NCBI RefSeq assembly: GCF_007991335.1
Contig: NZ_BJYD01000003.1
Coordinates: forward strand, 62,001-126,000
Direction: 5' to 3'
Source: Halobacillus faecis
Lineage (GTDB): Bacteria > Bacillota > Bacilli > Bacillales > Halobacillaceae
DNA length: 64,000 bases
Shown here: one piece after another, positions 30,448-39,947 of the stretch
How positions within the stretch are numbered: the stretch's first letter is position 1
How the letters are laid out: every line of letters starts with the position of its first letter
The notes under the pieces: generated by a model
What the model saw: only the letters and a program-made list of their open reading frames with translations
What the model was told of the DNA's origin: nothing
Database searches by the model: none
Position numbers and translations under genes: made by a program

Positions 30448-31402
30448 ATCTCTTCACTTTTTTTCTGGCACGGACGGGCGGCAAAATCTTTTTCTGTTCA
30501 ACTTTGGACTCGCGGACCCACGTGCTTTCATCGTTGTGATCGAACTGCTCGATGAATTTGATGACTTCTTTTGTTATAGGAGTTGGGGTTGAAGCACCCG
30601 CAGTAACGGCCACTTTCTCGACACCTTCCAACCATTCTAATTGGATTTCTGTCACGTCAGCAATGCGATAAGCTGTTGTACCTGCTTTTTCCATAGAGAC
30701 TTGGGCAAGTCGATTCGAGTTGTTACTCATCGGGTCACCGACAACCAGCGTCAAATCAGCTTCGCCCGCCTGTTCGGAAACAGCTTCCTGACGAACCTGA
30801 GTTGCCATACAAATTTCCTGCTGTTTTTCGAGTTGTGGAAACTTTTCTTTCGCTTTTTCCATAACGTCATAGACGTCCCACTGACTCATCGTTGTTTGGT
30901 TGGTGATCATCAATTTGTCATGGTCGAGGTCGAGTTCTTCGACATCTTCTTCCGTTTGGACGAGATGGACTTTTCCTGGTGCTACCCCCATTGCGCCTTC
31001 TGGTTCAGGGTGTCCTTTTTTACCTACATAAATGACCTCAAAGCCCTCGGCAACCTTCTTCCTGATCAAATTGTGGGTATTCGTCACATCAGGGCAAGTG
31101 GCGTCTAAGACGGTGAGACCTTTCTCTTTTGCGCGTTCCTTGATTAGAGGGGAAACACCGTGAGCTGTAAAGATGACCGTACCGTCATGAATGCCTTCTA
31201 ACATGTCACTACGATTTTTTCCATCTACAGTAATGATTCCTTCTTCCTTAAAGGCCTCCGTTACATGTGAGTTGTGGACAATCATGCCTAATATATATAT
31301 AGGACGTGGCAGATTCGGGTCTTTCGCTGCATTTCGAGCTATGACCATTGCATCTACTACACCATAACAATAACCGCGAGGGGCGATTTTAATGACTTCC
31401 AT
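30446..31402 (-). CDS. ispH: 4-hydroxy-3-methylbut-2-enyl diphosphate reductase IspH
   Basis: 318-residue [4Fe-4S] enzyme that makes IPP and DMAPP in the last step of the MEP isoprenoid pathway. The three cluster cysteines lie in [19 protein letters not shown] and [12 protein letters not shown], and [10 protein letters not shown] carries substrate-binding residues. It partners functionally with ispG, found 5 kb away at 36072-37196. It is convergent with yqfO and divergent from cshB and has its own promoter. Confidence 0.97.
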   Translation of the reverse strand: MEVIKIAPRGYCYGVVDAMVIARNAAKDPNLPRPIYILGMIVHNSHVTEAFKEEGIITVDGKNRSDMLEGIHDGTVIFTAHGVSPLIKERAKEKGLTVLDATCPDVTNTHNLIRKKVAEGFEVIYVGKKGHPEPEGAMGVAPGKVHLVQTEEDVEELDLDHDKLMITNQTTMSQWDVYDVMEKAKEKFPQLEKQQEICMATQVRQEAVSEQAGEADLTLVVGDPMSNNSNRLAQVSMEKAGTTAYRIADVTEIQLEWLEGVEKVAVTAGASTPTPITKEVIKFIEQFDHNDESTWVRESKVEQKKILPPVRARKKVKR

Positions 31403-31457
31403 TGATTAACGTCCTCCTCTATAAATCCAATCCAATAACTTTAAAGATACCATTATC

Positions 31458-31486
31458 ATTATAAAGGGTAAAGGGAAAGATGACAA
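31458..31486 (-). promoter_or_regulatory. SigA promoter of ispH
   Basis: On the minus strand TTGTCA (5 of 6) and a perfect TATAAT are separated by 17 nt, with the -10 at 31458-31463. Confidence 0.75.
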
Positions 31487-31536
31487 AGAAAGACGTTCTA
31501 AGACAAGGTTATCGTGCAATTTGTCTTCTGCTCTAT

Positions 31537-31542
31537 TATAAT
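31537..31542 (+). promoter_or_regulatory. Probable -10 box of the cshB promoter
   Basis: Perfect TATAAT 36 nt before the cshB start. No good -35 is visible at 16-18 nt upstream, so only the -10 is assigned. Confidence 0.4.
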
Positions 31543-31577
31543 AAGGAAGGAACATTTTACATTAAAGGAGAACGGTT

Positions 31578-32897
31578 ATGAGTAAGCATACATTTGATCA
31601 ATATGCCATTACTTCTACAGTCAGTCGAATTGTAGAGGAATTAGGCTTTAAGAAACCCACCCCCATTCAAAAGCAGGTCCTGCCAGCAGCTTTGAGAGGG
31701 GAGAGTCTCATTGGACAATCCCATACAGGATCAGGTAAGACACATGCGTACTTACTTCCACTGTTCAATCAGATGGATGATGAGGCAGAACATGTGCAGT
31801 TTGTAATTACAGCACCTACCAGAGAATTAGCTATCCAAATTCAAGATGAAGTAAAAAAAGCGATTCAGATGGCTGGAAAAGAAGAGATTTGGCGTTCGAA
31901 GCTCCTCATAGGTGGTACGGATAAGCAGAAAATGGTCGGGAAACTATCTTCGAGACCTCCTCATATTGTGGTCGGCACACCGGGCCGTATTTTAGACATG
32001 GTCAAAGAAGAGGCGATCGACCTTTACCAAGCCAAAGCATTTGTTCTGGATGAAGCAGACCTGATGCTGGATTTAGGCTTCATTGAAGAGGTCGACCAAA
32101 TTCTTGTACGAATGGACCAGGATGTACAGATGCTCGTCTTTTCAGCGACCATTCCTGAACGTCTACAACCATTCTTAAAGAAATATTTGACGAACCCTAC
32201 ACACATCCAAATTGAAGATGACAAGCCATCTCCGGAAACGATGGAGCATCGACTAGTCCCGCTGAGACATAAGGATCCAGCCGATGTCATTGTGGATATA
32301 TCGAAAGCCATCCAACCTTATTTGGCCATCATCTTTACAAATGGAAAAAATCATGCCGATGAGCTCGCTGGTGAGTTAATGAAGCGAGGTCTTGAAACAG
32401 GAATCCTTCACGGCGGCCTCTCACCAAGAGAAAGAAAAAGAATGCTTAAAGAGTTGCAAAACTTACGCTATCAATATATTGTAGCGACAGACCTTGCTTC
32501 ACGAGGAATTGATATTCAAGGTGTCAGTCATGTGATCAACGCACAGATGCCGAAAGAGGAAGAATTCTACATTCACAGAGTCGGACGAACAGCTCGAGCT
32601 GGAATGCAAGGGACGGCTATTAATTTGTATAAAGAATCCGATCTTCCTCTCATTCAGAAGCTTGAGAAAAAAGGACTTACGTTTGAATTTTATGAAGTGA
32701 AAAATGGAGAATGGAAAGAAACAAATGCTTATAACGAAAGACAGAACCGTGAACGGCATGCCTCGGATCTTGAGAAAAAAGCGAAGAAGATGGTACGGAA
32801 ACCGAAAAAAGTGAAGCCTGGTTATAAGAAGAAAATGAAGCAGCAAACGGATAAGAACATGAGGAAGCTGAAACAGAGTCGTTTCAAGAAGAAATAA
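31578..32897 (+). CDS. cshB: DEAD-box ATP-dependent RNA helicase CshB
   Basis: 439-residue DEAD-box helicase (YqfR) linked to cold adaptation and mRNA or ribosome handling. Motifs in order: Q motif FKKPTPIQKQVLP, HTGSGKTHAY (I), TPGR (Ib), LDEADLML (II), FSATIP (III), ATDLASRGIDIQ (V) and HRVGRTARAG (VI). A basic C-terminal tail (KKMVRKPKKVKPGYKKKMK) probably binds RNA. Start ATG with AAAGGAGA upstream. nfo follows after 15 nt, forming one unit. Confidence 0.96.
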   Translation: MSKHTFDQYAITSTVSRIVEELGFKKPTPIQKQVLPAALRGESLIGQSHTGSGKTHAYLLPLFNQMDDEAEHVQFVITAPTRELAIQIQDEVKKAIQMAGKEEIWRSKLLIGGTDKQKMVGKLSSRPPHIVVGTPGRILDMVKEEAIDLYQAKAFVLDEADLMLDLGFIEEVDQILVRMDQDVQMLVFSATIPERLQPFLKKYLTNPTHIQIEDDKPSPETMEHRLVPLRHKDPADVIVDISKAIQPYLAIIFTNGKNHADELAGELMKRGLETGILHGGLSPRERKRMLKELQNLRYQYIVATDLASRGIDIQGVSHVINAQMPKEEEFYIHRVGRTARAGMQGTAINLYKESDLPLIQKLEKKGLTFEFYEVKNGEWKETNAYNERQNRERHASDLEKKAKKMVRKPKKVKPGYKKKMKQQTDKNMRKLKQSRFKKK

Positions 32898-32912
32898 GAA
32901 AGGGTAGATCGT

Positions 32913-33806
32913 ATGTTGAAGATTGGATCACACGTATCTATGAAAGGGAAAAAAATGCTGCTGGGCGCCAGTGAAGAAGCCACATCCTATGGTGCAAGCA
33001 CATTTATGATCTATACAGGAGCCCCGCAGAACACAAGACGCCGCCCTATTGAAGAATTGAACATTGAAGCTGGGACGGAACACATGAGAGCGAATGGCAT
33101 CGGCGACATCGTGGTCCATGCTCCTTATATCATCAATATCGGAAACACAACCAAACCGGAAACATTCCAGTTAGGTGTTGATTTTCTAAGAAATGAAATC
33201 GAACGAACGGAAGCGCTCGGTGCAAGGCAAATCGTACTTCACCCAGGGTCTCATGTTGGACAAGGGGTGGAAAAAGGGTTGCCAAAGATCATTGAAGGGT
33301 TGAACGAGGTCCTTCATAAAGATCAAAAGGTTCAAATCGCTCTTGAAACGATGGCAGGGAAAGGTTCTGAAATCGGCAGAAGCTTTGATGAGTTAGCACA
33401 AATCATTGATGGCGTGACCCACAATGAGAAATTATCTGTCTGTATGGATACGTGTCACATTCATGACGCGGGTTACAATGTCGTGGAGGACTTTGACGGT
33501 GTATTGGGCGAATTTGATAAAATCGTGGGTATCGATCGTTTGAAAGTCATCCATGTGAATGATAGTAAAAATATCCAAGGAGCTGCCAAGGACCGCCACG
33601 AAAATATTGGGTTCGGTCATATCGGTTTCGATGCTCTTCATAAGGTGATCCACCACCCGACACTCAAAGAGCTTCCTAAAATTCTTGAAACCCCGTATGT
33701 AGGGGAAGATAAGAAGAATAAAAAGCCGCCGTATCGTTATGAAATTGATATGGTCAAAGAAGGCCTATTTGATGAAGGTTTAAAAGAAAAAATCATGCAA
33801 CAATAA
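32913..33806 (+). CDS. nfo: Endonuclease IV (AP endonuclease)
   Basis: 297-residue TIM-barrel zinc enzyme that cuts at abasic sites in base excision repair. Typical motifs are GSHVSM at the N-terminus, [51 protein letters not shown] and [10 protein letters not shown], which hold the metal-binding His, Glu and Asp residues. Start ATG with AAGGGTAG upstream. It follows cshB in one unit and ends in a strong terminator. Confidence 0.97.
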   Translation: MLKIGSHVSMKGKKMLLGASEEATSYGASTFMIYTGAPQNTRRRPIEELNIEAGTEHMRANGIGDIVVHAPYIINIGNTTKPETFQLGVDFLRNEIERTEALGARQIVLHPGSHVGQGVEKGLPKIIEGLNEVLHKDQKVQIALETMAGKGSEIGRSFDELAQIIDGVTHNEKLSVCMDTCHIHDAGYNVVEDFDGVLGEFDKIVGIDRLKVIHVNDSKNIQGAAKDRHENIGFGHIGFDALHKVIHHPTLKELPKILETPYVGEDKKNKKPPYRYEIDMVKEGLFDEGLKEKIMQQ

Positions 33807-33837
33807 AGAAGGAGCCCTTGTGCTCCTTCTTTTTTTA
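33806..33837 (+). terminator. Terminator after nfo
   Basis: A 9-bp stem (33807-33815 with 33822-33830) with a 6-nt loop is followed by a long T run. It starts at the last base of the stop codon. Confidence 0.92.
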
Positions 33838-33925
33838 ATTACTAAAGTAAATACTGAAAGCTTGATCCAGAGCGTTTTATGCTTTTAACAATCGGCATAG
33901 CGGAAGACAATTCTACTTCGAAAGG

Positions 33926-34041
33926 GGTGGTTGGGAAGCTGCATGACTCCCGTGGGAGAAGGAGATAGGCGAGATCCGCAGGAAGCAGTCCGAAAAAGCT
34001 CGGCGCTCCCCCGCAGGAAAGCGAGTAGCTTCCCAGCCACC
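33926..34041. repeat. Bacillaceae-type dispersed palindromic repeat element
   Basis: The arms 33926-33940 and 34027-34041 are inverted repeats of 15 bp with one G-U-compatible difference. Inside are the small hairpin ACTCCCGTGGGAG and the motifs GATCCGCAGGA and CCGCAGGAAAGCGAG, which recall dispersed repeats common between genes in Bacillaceae. Short similar sequences (ACAATCGG followed by AGCG) lie on both sides at 33888 and 34096. There is no coding sequence; the remaining sequence of the 337-bp gap between nfo and yqfT shows nothing else apart from the nfo terminator. Confidence 0.65.
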
Positions 34042-34143
34042 ACTTACGCTCAACCTGGGCAACGAACCCCGAACCATCTTGATACTGAGTCTTTCACAAT
34101 CGGGAGCGTTTGTTGAATTAAGAATAGAGGTTTGTTAGTTTTT

Positions 34144-34428
34144 TTATTTTAGCCAATGCTCTACTCCATATTCTTTTGCCATTTTCATGAGCAGTTTATA
34201 CACAGATTTTGCCGTATCTTTTGAAGTGATTTTGGCGAGTTTGCTGAACATTCTCTTCCGTCCATCTGGGTCGAAGGGGTTATCCTTGTTTTTTTTCAAA
34301 GCTTTGACTATGGCAGCAGCTTCATCCTTTGTTATAGGGATTTGATATTTCTGACTATAAAAAAGTAGTTCTTTTACGGTTAACTGCTTCAATTTCTGGG
34401 TAATTAACTGTTGTGCCACATTCTTCAT
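34144..34428 (-). CDS. yqfT: DUF2624 family protein (YqfT)
   Basis: 94-residue cytoplasmic protein of the DUF2624/YqfT family, identified by sequence pattern (QQLITQKLKQLTVKELLFYSQKYQI, ITKDEAAAIVKALKKN, NPFDPDGRKRMFSKLAKIT) and by position next to nfo. Basic and mostly helical; function unknown. On the minus strand, divergent from the transglycosylase-like gene. Start ATG (34426-34428) with an AGGAGAGAGGGAG site on the minus strand. Confidence 0.85.
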   Translation of the reverse strand: MKNVAQQLITQKLKQLTVKELLFYSQKYQIPITKDEAAAIVKALKKNKDNPFDPDGRKRMFSKLAKITSKDTAKSVYKLLMKMAKEYGVEHWLK

Positions 34429-34520
34429 AGGCTTATACTCCCTCTCTCCTTATTTAATACACCATATGAATGTTGAAAAGGATTTGTGTTTTTAAAAAAT
34501 TATGTCTATAGGAGTTTCAA

Positions 34521-34549
34521 TTGAAATACATATACCAATCGGTTAGTAT
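34521..34549 (+). promoter_or_regulatory. SigA promoter of the transglycosylase-like gene
   Basis: TTGAAA (34521-34526) and TAGTAT (34544-34549) are 17 nt apart. The -10 lies inside a TetR-type palindrome at 34531-34550, suggesting repression at this promoter. Confidence 0.55.
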
Positions 34550-34550
34550 A
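34531..34550. promoter_or_regulatory. TetR-type operator-like palindrome
   Basis: A 20-bp imperfect inverted repeat, TATACCAATCGGTTAGTATA, with 16 of 20 positions symmetric, overlaps the spacer and -10 of the promoter for the downstream gene. The form (ATAC/GTAT ends with a CG centre) resembles operators of TetR-family repressors. No TetR gene lies in the window. Confidence 0.45.
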
Positions 34551-34618
34551 AGCCAATGGGTTTAGTGGTGACTGGGCAAAAGTACCAGTGTGCATAAAGT
34601 GAAGGAGTGAAACATTAT

Positions 34619-35347
34619 ATGAAGGAACAAAAAACTCTTTGGACAACGAGTATATTGATGCTGATCGTTGTGGCGATATTCTTTACTATAAACCAATGGA
34701 ACCAGAAGCAGGAAAAAGCGCTGGCTGATCAAAAGCAGGAATTAAAAAATAAAAATGAACAGCTCTCTCTTGAAATTGAGCGCTTACAGTCTACGAACGA
34801 TTATTTAAAGGAACAGCCGTTAAAAAAGGAAGAAAAAAATGGGTATCATACTTGGCCGGAAATTGAAAAAAAGGCCGATCGTCTCGTAAAAGAAAGTGAT
34901 GGGAATTTCAAAAAATCCTGGGCCATGTATCTGGTTAAGGAAGCACTGCGCTATGAAATTAATCCATATATTGTTTATGAACTACTGAAAGTGGAAACAG
35001 GAGGAACCTTTGATCCTAATCTCGTGGGTCCGGAAACAAAATATGGACATGCTTATGGGATGTCACAGTTTATGAAAAACACAGCCCCATGGATCGCTGA
35101 TATGGCTGGGTTACCTTATGAAGAAGAGTTGCTTTTCGATCCTTATTATTCCATGCAATTATCTTTAGTTTATTTAGATTTTTTACAAAGCAAGTATGAA
35201 AATTGGGATGAAGCACTCACGGCTTATCACCGGGGTATGGGCGGTTTAAAGGAATATAAAAAAGAAAACGGGCACGCCGAAAGCTGGTATGCAGAAGAAA
35301 TTCAGGAGAAAGCAGAAAATCACACGACCGTAGTATTAGCGAATTAA
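34619..35347 (+). CDS. Membrane-anchored lytic transglycosylase-like protein
   Basis: 242-residue protein with an N-terminal signal anchor (about residues 8-26), a short coiled coil (about 30-65) and a soluble lytic transglycosylase (SLT/lysozyme-like) domain from about residue 110. The catalytic Glu is in YELLKVETGG and the GMSQFM motif is present. The usual AAYNAG-type motif is LTAYHRGMGG instead. The protein likely cleaves peptidoglycan on the outer face. The ATG at 34619 has GAAGGAG upstream; GTG 34607 overlaps that site. No counterpart sits here in B. subtilis. Confidence 0.82.
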   Translation: MKEQKTLWTTSILMLIVVAIFFTINQWNQKQEKALADQKQELKNKNEQLSLEIERLQSTNDYLKEQPLKKEEKNGYHTWPEIEKKADRLVKESDGNFKKSWAMYLVKEALRYEINPYIVYELLKVETGGTFDPNLVGPETKYGHAYGMSQFMKNTAPWIADMAGLPYEEELLFDPYYSMQLSLVYLDFLQSKYENWDEALTAYHRGMGGLKEYKKENGHAESWYAEEIQEKAENHTTVVLAN

Positions 35348-35351
35348 TTGC

Positions 35352-35381
35352 AAGCGTCTGACTTAGAGTCAGGCGCTTTTT
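35352..35381 (+). terminator. Terminator after the transglycosylase-like gene
   Basis: An 11-bp stem with one G-U pair (35352-35362 with 35368-35378) and a 5-nt loop is followed by six T. Confidence 0.9.
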
Positions 35382-35461
35382 ACCATCAAATCCCTCATGT
35401 AATTTCTTATACTCTCCATATAATAATCATGATTCTTCAAACAGAAAGTGAGGGTATTCTT

Positions 35462-36034
35462 ATGCATGATCCGAAAGAAACTGTTGGGAATCGTCACAAA
35501 ACACAAAAAGCCCCTGAACATGGGGATGAATTAGAGCAAGTTCATGAAGAAGCCGTGGACGAGCATGATGAACCATCGACGGAACAAGTGCTGAATGAAG
35601 CTTTTGAAGAAATCCAAGACCATGATTTAAGGCAGGAACCCGGATATAAAGAAACTAGAGCGTCTGACTTTGATGACGTTGCCGTAGATGACCATGGTCG
35701 TGGGTCGGATCAGCCTGTATATGGCGATAGTTATGAAGAGGAGTTTGCTCAGGAAGCGGCTGTAGGGCCGATTGATGAGCCGATGAATAACGAGGAAAAA
35801 GAAACAACAATGAAAGAAGAGGAAGATGTAAAAGTGGGGATGGGCTGGTTGGGATTATCCGCCGCAATCCTTTCTTTCTTTTTTGCTCCGTTAATTCTCG
35901 GCGCAGCCGGGATTGTTCTTGGGATCATTGGGAAGCGACGTGGAGCCGATACATTAGGCAACATGGCGATTATTGTAAGTATCGTTTCCATCGCATTTTC
36001 ATTATTCTTTGCTCCGATCTATAACTTGATATAA
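35462..36034 (+). CDS. yqfX: YqfX-like acidic membrane protein
   Basis: 190-residue protein. The N-terminal 120 residues are highly acidic and His/Asp/Glu-rich with no obvious fold; the C-terminal part has two hydrophobic segments (about residues 128-155 and 165-188) in the pattern of the DUF4190-type small membrane domain (GLSAAILSFFFAPLILGAAGIVLGIIGKRRGAD). The position next to ispG matches yqfX in B. subtilis. Start ATG 35462 with AGTGAGGG upstream; the frame is open from 35348. The extreme acidity is consistent with a salt-adapted organism. Confidence 0.75.
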   Translation: MHDPKETVGNRHKTQKAPEHGDELEQVHEEAVDEHDEPSTEQVLNEAFEEIQDHDLRQEPGYKETRASDFDDVAVDDHGRGSDQPVYGDSYEEEFAQEAAVGPIDEPMNNEEKETTMKEEEDVKVGMGWLGLSAAILSFFFAPLILGAAGIVLGIIGKRRGADTLGNMAIIVSIVSIAFSLFFAPIYNLI

Positions 36035-36073
36035 AAAAAGGTGACCCCGGATCGGCCGGGGTCACCTTTTTTT
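36033..36073. terminator. Bidirectional terminator between yqfX and ispG
   Basis: A perfect 14-bp stem (36037-36050 with 36056-36069) is flanked by A and T runs, so it can serve the two convergent genes. Confidence 0.93.
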
Positions 36074-37196
36074 ATGATTGTTCTTGCTCTTGTTTCAGTT
36101 TCTCTTTTTCTTTACGTTCTTTTTCGTAATGTTCTTCAGCTAACTTGTCGACTTCTTTCTTCAGTTCATCGACCATGATTTCTTCAGGTACTTTACGTAT
36201 AATTTCCCCATGACGGAATAGTAGACCTTCTCCGCGTGCGCCGGCAATACCGATGTCTGCTTCTCTAGCTTCACCTGGACCATTTACAGCGCAGCCGAGC
36301 ACAGCTACTTTAATGGGTGCTTTAATGGTTTGGATATATTCTTCAACCTCATTAGCGATAGAGATCAAGTCAATCTCAATCCGCCCACAAGTCGGACAGG
36401 AAATTAGAGTCGCGGCGTTCGATGCAAGACCGAATGATTTAAGAAGTTCTTTCGCTACTTTCACCTCTTCTACAGGGTCAGCACTCAAGCTGATTCGTAC
36501 AGTACTACCAATTCCTTTACTTAAGATGGCTCCTAATCCTGCAGCACTTTTTACTGTACCTGCGAAAAGGGTCCCTGATTCAGTGATCCCCAAATGAATC
36601 GGATAGTTGAAGGCTGCCGCAGCTTTTTCATAAGCTTCGATAGCCAATTTCACATCAGAAGCTTTAAGGGATACGATGATATCGTGGAAATCAAGATCCT
36701 CAAGGATTTTAATATGATGCAAGGCACTCTCAACCATTCCATCTGCGGTTGGATAACCGTATTTTTCAAGGATATGGCGCTCAAGTGAACCAGCATTGAC
36801 TCCGATTCGGATTGGGATGCCCTTTGCCTTTGCCGCTTTCACGACTTCTTCGACTTTTTCGCGTTTCCCGATGTTCCCAGGGTTAATACGAATTTTGTCT
36901 GCTCCACCTTCAATGGCTTTCAAAGCTTTTTTATAATCGAAGTGGATATCAACGACCAAAGGAATGTTGATGCGTTTTTTAATTTCAGGAATGGCGTCAG
37001 CAGCTCGATCATCCGGGCAAGCCACTCGGACGATTTGACAGCCTGCTTCCTCCAGTCGCTTGATTTCGGCGACTGTTGCTTCTACATCGTGTGTTTTGGT
37101 AGTGGTCATAGATTGAATAACAACCTCATCAGATCCACCTATCGTAACGTCACCGACTCTTACGGGACGAGTATCTTTTCTGTGCGTAATTGCCAT
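36072..37196 (-). CDS. ispG: (E)-4-hydroxy-3-methylbut-2-enyl-diphosphate synthase IspG
   Basis: 374-residue [4Fe-4S] enzyme (GcpE) that converts MEcPP to HMBPP, the substrate of IspH, in the MEP pathway. The TIM-barrel part holds [15 protein letters not shown] and [10 protein letters not shown]; the cluster cysteines are in SCPTCGR and [11 protein letters not shown]. The C-terminal tail is a charged Lys/Glu coiled coil ([15 protein letters not shown]-like). It is convergent with yqfX and has its own promoter at 37253-37281. Confidence 0.97.
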   Translation of the reverse strand: MAITHRKDTRPVRVGDVTIGGSDEVVIQSMTTTKTHDVEATVAEIKRLEEAGCQIVRVACPDDRAADAIPEIKKRINIPLVVDIHFDYKKALKAIEGGADKIRINPGNIGKREKVEEVVKAAKAKGIPIRIGVNAGSLERHILEKYGYPTADGMVESALHHIKILEDLDFHDIIVSLKASDVKLAIEAYEKAAAAFNYPIHLGITESGTLFAGTVKSAAGLGAILSKGIGSTVRISLSADPVEEVKVAKELLKSFGLASNAATLISCPTCGRIEIDLISIANEVEEYIQTIKAPIKVAVLGCAVNGPGEAREADIGIAGARGEGLLFRHGEIIRKVPEEIMVDELKKEVDKLAEEHYEKERKEKEKLKQEQEQS

Positions 37197-37252
37197 TAAT
37201 ATCGCTCCTTTGTATATTCACAAAAAGGTATGCAAGATGAATTCCAATCTTC

Positions 37253-37281
37253 ATTATAAGGGCTATTTTTATAAATGAGAA
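37253..37281 (-). promoter_or_regulatory. SigA promoter of ispG
   Basis: On the minus strand a perfect TATAAT (plus-strand 37253-37258) and TTCTCA (4 of 6) are separated by 17 nt, giving a leader of about 50 nt before the ispG start. Confidence 0.6.
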
Positions 37282-37386
37282 GTCAGGAACCTTAAATATG
37301 CACATTTGTAAGTTAAATTTGTGTAAACTCATAAATGTTGCCATCATTATATCATGGGATGATTGGAGAAAAAATAATTGGACTTC

Positions 37387-37413
37387 TGAAACAAAAGTAC
37401 ATCTTAAAACGTA
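37387..37413 (+). promoter_or_regulatory. ECF (SigW-like) promoter of the short NfeD gene
   Basis: TGAAAC (37387-37392) and CGTA (37410-37413) are exactly 17 nt apart, the same design as the promoter at 8444. It lies 34 nt before the start codon of the gene at 37447, with the ribosome site AAGGAGAGG between. Confidence 0.7.
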
Positions 37414-37446
37414 CATATAGTAATTAAGGAGAGGATGTGAACCATC

Positions 37447-38067
37447 ATGTTTACTTATGATTGGATCGCTTTATTTATTACTTTTCTCGGGACTATGTTT
37501 CTAATTGGTGAACTACTCGTTAACATGCGTGGAGTGTTCGCTATCATCGGCTTCGGCTTTATAACTGTCTATTTCTCTGGTTATTTAGAGACTGAAATGT
37601 TTATCGTCATGATGCTCGTATATTTTCTGGGAATTATTCTTATGATCATTGACGGAAAACTGTTAAATGATGGGACTCTTGCGATCATTGGGGCTGTGAC
37701 GATGATTATTGCCGTCGGCTTCAGCGCACCTAATTGGGTAGCAGGTTTGTACAGTGTTATTGGGGTTATTTTAGGCGGAGCTGCATCTTTGTTGTTCCTG
37801 AAAGTTTTCAAACAAAGAAAGATGTGGTCGAAAATGGCTCTTAATGACCAACTGACCTCAGAAATGGGGTACAATTCCATGAATGAAAAGTACCAGTACT
37901 TACTTGACCAACAAGGAGAAGCTCTTACAGACATGAGACCTGTAGGGACGATAAAAATAGAGGAAGAAGAATACAGCGCTGTTTCAAATGGTCAGTGGAT
38001 CACCTGCGGCGATAAAATTAAGGTTGTGAAAGTAGATGGTACAAAAATCCTAGTCAAGAAGTTGTGA
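37447..38067 (+). CDS. Short NfeD family membrane protein
   Basis: 206-residue NfeD family protein without the protease domain. It has four or five membrane helices (about residues 6-125) with the family glycine pattern FLGTMFLIGELLVNMRGVFAIIGFG, and a C-terminal OB-fold domain (about 150-206, ending GDKIKVVKVDGTKILVKKL). Such proteins accompany flotillins in membrane microdomains; no flotillin gene is next to this one, so it may act with FloA at 9873. Start ATG with AAGGAGAGG upstream. An ECF-type promoter precedes it. Confidence 0.88.
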   Translation: MFTYDWIALFITFLGTMFLIGELLVNMRGVFAIIGFGFITVYFSGYLETEMFIVMMLVYFLGIILMIIDGKLLNDGTLAIIGAVTMIIAVGFSAPNWVAGLYSVIGVILGGAASLLFLKVFKQRKMWSKMALNDQLTSEMGYNSMNEKYQYLLDQQGEALTDMRPVGTIKIEEEEYSAVSNGQWITCGDKIKVVKVDGTKILVKKL

Positions 38068-38162
38068 AATTACCAAACCTTAATACATTATTAACAATCC
38101 CTTAACACTCTGTCGTCATACTTTGTTTGTGCAATCAATCAAAGAGATGGAGTGTTTATTTT

Positions 38163-39947
38163 ATGAAAAGAAGGATACGCCTCAAACCGAGGGCATCGAA
38201 AATGCGATGGCCGCAAATCAACTTGCAGATAAGGTTGACAGCTATCGTTTGTGCCCTTGTGCTAATTTCAGTTTCTATGATTGGTTTCTTTTCTTATACG
38301 AAGGCTGAGGAAAATCAAATGAATCTTGTTCAAGACCGTCTTGAGCGTGAGTTATTAATGGCTCAAGATGTGGCTGAGCAATTAATGTATGCTTTTGTCG
38401 GAGATCAGGAAGAATTCTCAAAGCGCATGGAAGGGTATTCGAACGCACAACAAGCGCAAATCCAACAAGATGGTTTATCATCTGAAGCTTATCTTATAAA
38501 CAAAAAAGGTGCCTATACTTACCCGGCAATGGACCAAGCTCCTCTTCCTGAGTCACTTGTGCAGCAATTCCTGAATACAGAGAACAGCACAGAAACCATA
38601 CAATTGGATGGTGAAAGCTACGTATTATCCTATGCGCCGGTCCAAGAGCTGCAAGGAATTTATGTCCTTGGAGTACCGGAGAAAGATTTTATGAGTGGCG
38701 TGCGCGAAATGGCTATGTACACCGTGTTATTAGGAATCATTACCGTCCTGGTCATTGGTGTAGTTGTTTATTTTATTGTCGGGAAGATTGTTCATCCAGT
38801 GAAACAGATGCAGCGTGTCATGAAACAAGCAAGAGATGGGATCTTGTGTGATGCGAGTTCCATTAAAACGAGTCTCCCTGAGATTCAGTCGTTGAGAAAA
38901 AGCTATGAAGAACTTATACATAAAATTGCGGATATCCTGTTTTCCCTTCAAGGCGCTGTCGATCAACTTGAAAAGGGTGGAAAACAGATGGATGATTCCT
39001 CCAGGGAGTTGAAGCTTGTTCATCAGGATCTTAGCAGAAGTGTGGATCATGTCCAGGAGGAAAGTGATCGAACTTCAGAATACATGGATAATCAAAAAGA
39101 AGTTTTCGATGAAATAAACAAGGTGTTCGGTCAATTGCATGAAACATTGGAAGCTCTTTTTGGTGAGCAGGAGAGAATGAATGAAGCGGTTCATTCAGGA
39201 AATGGCGGTGTGGAACAGGTCGAACAATCTTTTCACAGCCTTAGAAAAGAAATTCAGGGGATGACATCAAAAATCGAGTCTTTTCAAAATTACATGTTGA
39301 ACATCCAGGATTCGGGCACCAAAATACAAGATATTGCAGAGCAGACGAGAATGCTTGCATTGAATGCCTCCATTGAAGCTGCCCGTGCTGGAGAGCATGG
39401 AAAAGGATTTGCCGTCGTTGCACAGGAGGTCAGAAAACTTGCTGACCGATCCAGAACAGCTGCTGTGGATATTGAACAACGGATGCAGCAGGTCATGTCG
39501 CTTGGAGGAGATCTTTCCACACAGTTTGACCAAATGGAAACGGAAATACAGGAAAGACAACTTCAAATGGATATATCAAAGGATGCTTTCAGAAATTTAT
39601 CTGAAGGAATGAGCTCGTTTAATATACAATTAGAGTCCACGAAACATCAGTTGAAAGAAGGCAAAGAGGTTATGCCCCGTATGGAAAGTGTAATCGAAGG
39701 TATGAAAAAGGTTACCTCAAACCAGTCTCTTTCTACAGGGGAGTTAGTGGAAACTTCTAACCGGCAACAAATGACGATGCAAACCTTTGATGCATTTACT
39801 GCTGACTTGATTGGACTTACTCAAGAGCTTTCTCTTATTATCTCAGCGAATCAATTTGAAAATGAAGAAGTCGCAGAGGAACAATCCCGAGAGGTTGAAA
39901 GTGAGGTAAAAGAGGATGTTTCTACAATAAAAGATAAGGCTTCATAA
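38163..39947 (+). CDS. Methyl-accepting chemotaxis-like receptor (TLP)
   Basis: 594-residue transmembrane signalling receptor. Helix 1 (about residues 24-45) and helix 2 (about 180-202) flank a Cache-like extracellular sensing domain of about 135 residues; a HAMP-like linker and a long coiled-coil signalling region follow. The conserved hairpin tip is [36 protein letters not shown]. Ligand unknown. No chemotaxis or flagellar genes are near. The ATG at 38163 is preceded by GATGGAGTG; no clear SigD promoter was found. Confidence 0.88.
   Translation: MKRRIRLKPRASKMRWPQINLQIRLTAIVCALVLISVSMIGFFSYTKAEENQMNLVQDRLERELLMAQDVAEQLMYAFVGDQEEFSKRMEGYSNAQQAQIQQDGLSSEAYLINKKGAYTYPAMDQAPLPESLVQQFLNTENSTETIQLDGESYVLSYAPVQELQGIYVLGVPEKDFMSGVREMAMYTVLLGIITVLVIGVVVYFIVGKIVHPVKQMQRVMKQARDGILCDASSIKTSLPEIQSLRKSYEELIHKIADILFSLQGAVDQLEKGGKQMDDSSRELKLVHQDLSRSVDHVQEESDRTSEYMDNQKEVFDEINKVFGQLHETLEALFGEQERMNEAVHSGNGGVEQVEQSFHSLRKEIQGMTSKIESFQNYMLNIQDSGTKIQDIAEQTRMLALNASIEAARAGEHGKGFAVVAQEVRKLADRSRTAAVDIEQRMQQVMSLGGDLSTQFDQMETEIQERQLQMDISKDAFRNLSEGMSSFNIQLESTKHQLKEGKEVMPRMESVIEGMKKVTSNQSLSTGELVETSNRQQMTMQTFDAFTADLIGLTQELSLIISANQFENEEVAEEQSREVESEVKEDVSTIKDKAS

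Noticed and set aside
30641-31108. Plus-strand open frame inside ispH
   Set aside because: Antisense to ispH, rich in Phe and Cys as typical for shadow translations.
33931-34116. 61-residue open frame in the palindromic repeat
   Set aside because: It follows the repeat, has no ribosome site and reads as low-complexity Pro/Ser/Arg sequence, as such repeats often give spurious frames.
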